A DNA stretch of 64,000 nucleotides from an uncultured Hellea sp. (GTDB taxonomy: Bacteria > Pseudomonadota > Alphaproteobacteria > Caulobacterales > Maricaulaceae): assembly GCA_938007935.1 (NCBI GenBank), contig CALLMD010000001.1, positions 186,001 to 250,000 on the forward strand, given 5' to 3'. Positions within the stretch are counted from its first letter, which is position 1. Every line of letters starts with the position of its first letter. The position numbers and the translations under genes were made by a program. The notes beneath the pieces are model-generated. The model saw only the letters and a list, made by a program, of their open reading frames with translations. It had not been told where the DNA came from and made no database searches. Positions 62,962 to 64,000 of this stretch are shown here, one piece after another.

Positions 62962-64000
62962 ATGGAAACTTACGGATTACTCTCGCTCCTGCCCCCGCTT
63001 ATTGCCATTGGTCTGGCCCTGTGGACACGGCAGGTCTTTCTCTCGCTTTTAATCGGGATATGGATTGGCTTTGTTATTTTAGCAGGCGGCAATCCGGTGA
63101 GCGGAACATTTCAAACCCTTGATGGCCTCGTCTCTGTTTTTGAAAGCGCGGGGAATACGCGCATTATTATCTTCACCCTAATCGTGGGCGCTTTAATCGC
63201 GCTCATTCAGCGCTCCGGCGGCGTGCAGGGCTTTATCAACCGTATCTTAGGCTGGCTTGAAAAATCAGCCGAGAAAGCGGGGAGCCGCGGCCAAAGAAAG
63301 CGCGTGGAGCTTATGGCGCTGTTCACGGGCTTGGTGCTTTTTATTGAAAGTAATATTTCCATTCTAACCGTGGGAACGCTTTACCGTCCCGTCTTTGATA
63401 AGCTTAAAATTCCGCGCGAGAAACTGGCCTATATTGCCGATAGTTCCTCAGCGCCTTCTTGTATCCTGCTACCCTTTAATGCCTGGGGTGCCTTTATCAC
63501 GGGTCTACTCATGGCGCAGGGACTGGATAATGCCTTTGGCGAACTTTTGAAGGCGACGCTGTTTAATGTCTATCCCATGCTGGTGATAGGCACACTTATT
63601 TTTGTTATCGTCTCAGGACGCGATATAGGCGAAATGAAAACAGCCGAAAGCCGCGCCCGCGACACAGGCGCGCTGCTGCGCACGGGCGCTGTGCCGATGA
63701 TGAGCGAAGAAGCCTCCGATGTCCCGATGAAAGAGGGCATCACCCCGCGCGCGCGTAATATGATTATTCCCATCGCCGCCATGGTGTTCCTCATGCCGAC
63801 ATTTTTAATTATGACAGGCTGGGCAGAGGGCGAAGGCAGCGCCTTTAAAGCCCTGCAATCAGGCTCTGGGTCAAAATCGGTTCTCTATGCGACAAGCTTT
63901 GCCTGCGCGCTGGCCATCATCATGTATAAGCTGACTGGCAAGCTTGGCATCAGAGAGAGCTTTGATTTATCCCTTAAAGGCATGTCCGCCATGGTGCCGC
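62962..64000 (+). CDS. NhaC-type Na+/H+ antiporter, partial
   Basis: The frame is open from ATG 62962 to the right edge (346 residues). It is hydrophobic throughout: LSLLPPLIAIGLALWTRQVF, LLIGIWIGFVILAGGNPVSG, IIIFTLIVGALIALIQRSGG and ALFTGLVLFIESNISILTVG. These match the Na+/H+ antiporter family PF03553 (NhaC/YfkC-like), including the ADSSSAPSCILLPFNAWGAF block (about 166-185). It exchanges Na+ for H+ across the inner membrane. With nhaA it makes two sodium exporters within 6 kb. The C-terminal part is cut. Confidence 0.9.
   Translation, partial: METYGLLSLLPPLIAIGLALWTRQVFLSLLIGIWIGFVILAGGNPVSGTFQTLDGLVSVFESAGNTRIIIFTLIVGALIALIQRSGGVQGFINRILGWLEKSAEKAGSRGQRKRVELMALFTGLVLFIESNISILTVGTLYRPVFDKLKIPREKLAYIADSSSAPSCILLPFNAWGAFITGLLMAQGLDNAFGELLKATLFNVYPMLVIGTLIFVIVSGRDIGEMKTAESRARDTGALLRTGAVPMMSEEASDVPMKEGITPRARNMIIPIAAMVFLMPTFLIMTGWAEGEGSAFKALQSGSGSKSVLYATSFACALAIIMYKLTGKLGIRESFDLSLKGMSAMVP

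Overview
The window looks like chromosomal DNA of a marine alphaproteobacterium of the Caulobacterales/Hyphomonadales type (Hyphomonadaceae/Robiginitomaculum-like). This is inferred from the gene complement and not from a marker-gene tree. The supporting signs are the alphaproteobacterial cytochrome oxidase order ctaC-ctaD-ctaB-coxF-ctaG-ctaE-SURF1, glnB-glnA, a perfect CtrA-type box (TTAA-N7-TTAA), clustered GANTC (CcrM-type) sites, a band7/NfeD pair and two Na+/H+ antiporters. By eye the base composition is moderate (just under 50 percent GC). Nearly every reading frame fits an ordinary core gene. I see no CRISPR array, integrase, transposase or phage module.

Layout, left to right. 0-5 kb: a cut flavin monooxygenase, nth, an FMN reductase, a membrane TPR/FlgO-like protein and gloA. 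5-12 kb: a frameshifted secreted protein, glnA-glnB, the malic enzyme-phosphotransacetylase fusion, a MATE exporter, tRNA-Leu and folE. 12-13 kb: a gene-poor 770-base stretch with a long imperfect hairpin and a dispersed-type palindromic repeat. 13-30 kb: single metabolic and envelope genes (desaturase, ATP-grasp ligase, PfkB kinase, lolA, xth, thiolase-like, exported SDR, YhhN, OmpR-type regulator, L,D-transpeptidase, LysR, SseB-like, TerB-like, PqqB-like, NfeD, SPFH, peroxiredoxin, YqgE). 30-37 kb: the complete aa3-type cytochrome c oxidase and assembly operon, including a 54-residue CoxF-like gene. 37-41 kb: tldD, an orphan 35-residue Flp-like pilin, holC, pepA. 41-46 kb: the outer-membrane biogenesis operon lptF-lptG-surA-pdxA-rsmA. 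47-52 kb: the fatty-acid/cell-wall operon fabD-fabG-acpP-fabF-mltG-gmk. 52-56 kb: a long coiled-coil protein and a glycosyltransferase. 56-58 kb: nrdA with an NrdR box. 58-61 kb: nhaA with two unrecognised small genes and a divergent LysR regulator. 61-64 kb: an outer-membrane barrel candidate, a ThuA-like lipoprotein and a cut NhaC-type antiporter.

The most interesting segment is 57.9-61.0 kb. An OxyR-like regulator has lost both peroxide-sensing cysteines, yet faces a near-consensus OxyR operator (ATAT-N7-CTAT-N7-ATAG-N7-TTAT). Across that operator it is divergent from two unrecognised small genes, nhaA and a 20-codon reading frame. The block sits directly downstream of nrdA, where nrdB would normally be. 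This is the best candidate for an undescribed regulatory unit. Secondary points are the orphan Flp-like pilin, a 24-bp element shared by two intergenic regions 12 kb apart, a strong minus-strand terminator with only a tiny membrane-peptide frame upstream, and the structured non-coding stretch at 12.1-12.6 kb.
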